From the NCBI GenBank assembly GCA_023396465.1, contig JAEWWF010000261.1, positions 1-15,318 on the forward strand: 15,318 nucleotides of DNA. The letters run 5' to 3'. The notes under the pieces were generated by a model. It was not told the DNA's origin. It saw only the letters and a program-made list of their open reading frames with translations, and ran no database searches. Below are positions 13,343-15,318 of this stretch, piece after piece (within the stretch, counting starts at the first letter, position 1; each line of letters begins with the position of its first letter). Origin of the DNA: Pseudomonadota bacterium (GTDB lineage: Bacteria > Pseudomonadota > Alphaproteobacteria > Rhodospirillales > Rhodospirillaceae). Position numbers and translations under genes: made by a program.

Positions 13343-13885
13343 TCAGGCTCGCGGAGGGCCGGGTCTTGGCGGCATGTCGTCGTCGCCGGAGGAGCCGTCC
13401 TCGCGGGGAGGCTGGTCGACCTCGCGGAACTCACCCTCGATCTCATAGGGGCGGCGTGGCGGGGCCGCGGGCCCCCGCGGTTCCTGGCTGACGTCGCCCT
13501 GGAAAGTGGCGGAATACTGCATCCGACCCGACTTCACCAAGGCCGGCACCACGGCGCCGCGCAGCCAGCCGCGCACCGGCGGCAGGAACAGCAGAAGGCC
13601 GACCGCGTCGGTGACGAAGCCGGGAACCAGCAGCAGCACACCGGCGATCAGCAGGCAGGCGCCGTCGAACACTTCCCGCAACGGGGCCTCTCCCCGCGCC
13701 ATCGCCTCCTGCGCCCGTCGCAGGGTGGCGAGGCCCTGGTGGCGCAGGAGAAGGGTGCCGGCCAGGGCGGTGGCGATGACGGCGGCGATGGTCGGCCACA
13801 GGCCGATCCGGTCGCCAACCTGGATGAACGTGGCGATCTCGATGATCGGTAGGGCGATGAACAAGCCCAGAATGAAGAGTGGCAT
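13343..13885 (-). CDS. fxsA: FxsA family membrane protein
   Basis: The 180-residue protein begins MPLFILGLFIALPIIEIATFI, a first membrane helix with the family's conserved P-I-I-E. A second helix follows (IGLWPTIAAVIATALAGTLLL), then the amphipathic RHQGLATLRRAQEAMARGE linker, and the hairpin LLIAGVLLLVPGFVTDAVGLLLFLPPVR, where LLLVPGFVTD is the FxsA signature. The C-terminal 60 residues are polar and Pro-rich, probably cytoplasmic. E. coli FxsA relieves exclusion of phage T7 by the F plasmid when overexpressed; its normal role is unknown. AAAGGG lies about six bases before the ATG on the minus strand. It is divergent from the Tim44-like gene, an arrangement conserved in many alphaproteobacteria. 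Confidence 0.93.
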   Translation of the reverse strand: MPLFILGLFIALPIIEIATFIQVGDRIGLWPTIAAVIATALAGTLLLRHQGLATLRRAQEAMARGEAPLREVFDGACLLIAGVLLLVPGFVTDAVGLLLFLPPVRGWLRGAVVPALVKSGRMQYSATFQGDVSQEPRGPAAPPRRPYEIEGEFREVDQPPREDGSSGDDDMPPRPGPPRA

Positions 13886-14039
13886 GCTTGCCCTTTGCCT
13901 TCTCGCGGCTTATTTACGGGGGAACGAGTGTGGGCCCCCTCCATGTGTCGGCCGGCGGATTGCTTTGTCCGTCCCGCCGTTTCCATGTAGCGTAGCGGAG
14001 GGGGCTGGTCCAGCCCTGGGGTGGAGCGGCAGCCGTCTG

Positions 14040-14744
14040 ATGAACGAAGGATTCCAGTTCGTCGATATCATCTTCCTGGCCTTGGTCGCCGGGTTCCTTA
14101 TCCTGCGTCTGCGCAGCGTGCTTGGCCGCCGTACCGGCGACGAGGAGATGCGCCGCCAGCAGGCGGAGCAGCGCTATGCCGCCAAGCGGCAGGGGCCGGC
14201 GACGGACGATCGCGGCAACGTGATCGAGTTGCCCGGCCGTAAACCGGCGCCGCAGGAGGAGGATCTCGACCTTGGCCCCTATGCCGGCACGGCCATCGAG
14301 CCTGGCATCCGTGCCATCAACGCCGCCGATCCGTCGTTCGAGCCCAACGGTTTCCTGCGCGGCGCCCGGGCCGCCTTCGAGATGATCGTCGAGTCTTTCG
14401 CCCAGGGCGACAAGGATGCCCTGCGGCCGCTGCTGGCCGACGAGGTGTACCGGAACTTCGTGGCCGCCATCGATGCCGAGCGCGCCGCCGGTGAGACCCG
14501 CGAGGCCCGCATCCTTGGCATCAAGCGGCTGGAAATCCGCGACGCGGTCATGCGCGGCCGCGATGCCGTCGTCACCGTGCTGTTCCAGAGCGAGCAGATC
14601 AACGTGGTGCGCGACGCTTCCGGCGCCGTCGTCGATGGTCACGAAAAGGAATCGGTCGACGTCACCGACGTGTGGACCTTCGCCCGCGACACCGGCAATC
14701 CCGATCCCAACTGGCAGCTTGTCGCCACCACCGCGCCCGAGTGA
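14040..14744 (+). CDS. timA: Tim44-like domain protein (TimA)
   Basis: The 234-residue protein has an N-terminal membrane anchor (FVDIIFLALVAGFLILRLRSVLG, residues 7-29), a charged linker (about 30-95), and a Tim44-like domain of about 130 residues containing GFLRGARAAFEMIVESFAQGDKDALRPLL and the closing beta-sheet. The family is the bacterial relative of mitochondrial Tim44. In Caulobacter TimA sits at the inner membrane, and its role in transport is not settled. ATG 14040 is used because it puts the membrane anchor right at the N-terminus; the frame upstream is open but overlaps fxsA antisense and has no homology. GGAG (14023-14026) is rather far from the start. The stop overlaps a GTG that may start mltA, so the two are co-transcribed. 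Confidence 0.92.
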   Translation: MNEGFQFVDIIFLALVAGFLILRLRSVLGRRTGDEEMRRQQAEQRYAAKRQGPATDDRGNVIELPGRKPAPQEEDLDLGPYAGTAIEPGIRAINAADPSFEPNGFLRGARAAFEMIVESFAQGDKDALRPLLADEVYRNFVAAIDAERAAGETREARILGIKRLEIRDAVMRGRDAVVTVLFQSEQINVVRDASGAVVDGHEKESVDVTDVWTFARDTGNPDPNWQLVATTAPE

Positions 14745-14755
14745 GCCATTCCGTC

Positions 14756-15318
14756 ATGCGTCTGCCTCCGGTCCGTCTGACTGCGGCGGTGCGCCGGCTC
14801 GCCGCTGGCGCCGGCCTCGCCCTGCTGCTCACCGCCTGCGGCGAGGAGCCGCCGCCGACCCCCAAGCCGGAGGTGCCGCGGGCGAGCCTGGAGCGCACCA
14901 GCTTCCAGGCGTTGCCCGGCTGGCAGGCTGACGGGCTGGACGAAGCCATGCCAGCGTTGCGCTCGTCCTGCGACCGCATGGCGCGCGGCAACAGTTACCC
15001 CGCCGCGCCCGAGTTCCTGACCGAAGAGGCACGCGCCACCTTCCCCGGCGCCGCGGCCTGGCGTGATGCCTGCGCCGCTGTTCTGGCGGTGCCGTTGGGC
15101 GATGGCGTCCGGCTGCGGCAGGTGCTGACCACCTGGTTCGCCCCCTTTGCCGTCGCCGATGCCGCCACCGGCAGCCGTGACGGCACCTTCACCGGCTATT
15201 ACGAGGCGGAACTGCGCGGCTCGCCGGTGCGCCAGGGGCCCTATCAGGTGCCTGTCCACGGCGTGCCGTCCGATCTGGTGTCGGTCAACCTGCGCGCCTT
15301 CGACGACAGCCTGCCGGC
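14756..15318 (+). CDS. mltA: Membrane-bound lytic murein transglycosylase A (MltA), 5' part
   Basis: 187 codons are visible before the window ends. The N-terminus is a lipoprotein signal: a basic region, a hydrophobic core, and the lipobox LTAC with lipidated Cys28. A Pro/Glu-rich linker follows, then the start of the MltA domain with ALPGWQADGLDEAMPAL, CDRMARG and the family signature FTGYYEAELRGS (about residues 145-156). MltA cleaves the MurNAc-GlcNAc bond of peptidoglycan, forming 1,6-anhydroMurNAc, from the periplasmic face of the outer membrane. The catalytic aspartate lies downstream of the window. An alternative start, GTG 14741, overlaps the timA stop as GTGA and adds five residues; neither start has a clear ribosome site, which favours coupling to timA. 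Confidence 0.93.
   Translation, partial: MRLPPVRLTAAVRRLAAGAGLALLLTACGEEPPPTPKPEVPRASLERTSFQALPGWQADGLDEAMPALRSSCDRMARGNSYPAAPEFLTEEARATFPGAAAWRDACAAVLAVPLGDGVRLRQVLTTWFAPFAVADAATGSRDGTFTGYYEAELRGSPVRQGPYQVPVHGVPSDLVSVNLRAFDDSLP

Noticed and set aside
13506..14039. Long frame upstream of and in frame with timA
   Set aside because: It is antisense to fxsA, which has clear family motifs. ATG 14040 puts the membrane anchor at the N-terminus as expected.
1..15318. CRISPR arrays, toxin-antitoxin pairs or phage structural genes
   Set aside because: I saw no regularly spaced repeats, no Cas-like motifs, and no recognisable toxin-antitoxin or phage modules.

Overview
The window is about 70% G+C and carries 15 protein-coding genes (two cut by the window edges), one tRNA and at least one transposase relic. 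AddA (rather than RecBCD), the neighbourhood fxsA / Tim44-like gene / mltA, the ppx-rlmE pair and NnrU all point to an alphaproteobacterium. Rhodospirillales is my best guess; this rests on gene content and composition, not on a database search.

Layout. (1) 1-1561: 3' end of addA (double-strand-break repair nuclease-helicase), an overlapping GNAT acetyltransferase, then trxA with its own sigma70-type promoter, a structured leader and a strong terminator hairpin. (2) 1593-6148: a second GNAT gene, convergent with a WYL-domain transcriptional regulator. The regulator is transcribed divergently from a large XPD/DinG-type iron-sulphur helicase whose N-terminus looks like a dead DnaQ-type exonuclease. 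(3) 6297-7410: a TerB-like small protein and the membrane protein NnrU. (4) 7411-10250: a region that reads as accessory. Its bases are less G+C-rich to the eye. It holds one 763-residue protein ending in a complete YecA-like module (UPF0149 plus SEC-C zinc motif) behind about 540 residues that I do not recognise, followed by a gene-poor 365-base stretch with a possible gene remnant, and it stops at tRNA-Gln(CTG). (5) 10254-10461: tRNA-Gln on the minus strand with a textbook terminator and a promoter preceded by two phased A-tracts. (6) 10563-13081: a possible 10-codon leader peptide, ppx/gppA, rlmE (23S rRNA 2'-O-methyltransferase) and yciB-like septation protein, closed by two tandem hairpins. 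(7) 13096-13260: a truncated IS1182-like transposase N-terminus. (8) 13343-15318: fxsA, divergent from a Tim44-like gene and mltA (lipoprotein murein transglycosylase, cut by the window end).

How it fits together. Most of the window is housekeeping: DNA repair (AddA, possibly the helicase), redox (TrxA), rRNA and tRNA functions (RlmE, tRNA-Gln), polyphosphate/(p)ppGpp metabolism (Ppx/GppA) and cell envelope (YciB, FxsA, Tim44-like, MltA). Stop/start overlaps (ATGA or GTGA) recur at several gene junctions, suggesting translational coupling. The parts most worth a second look are the N-terminally extended YecA-like protein beside the tRNA, the WYL regulator facing the helicase, the degenerate exonuclease domain of that helicase, and the leader ORF before ppx.
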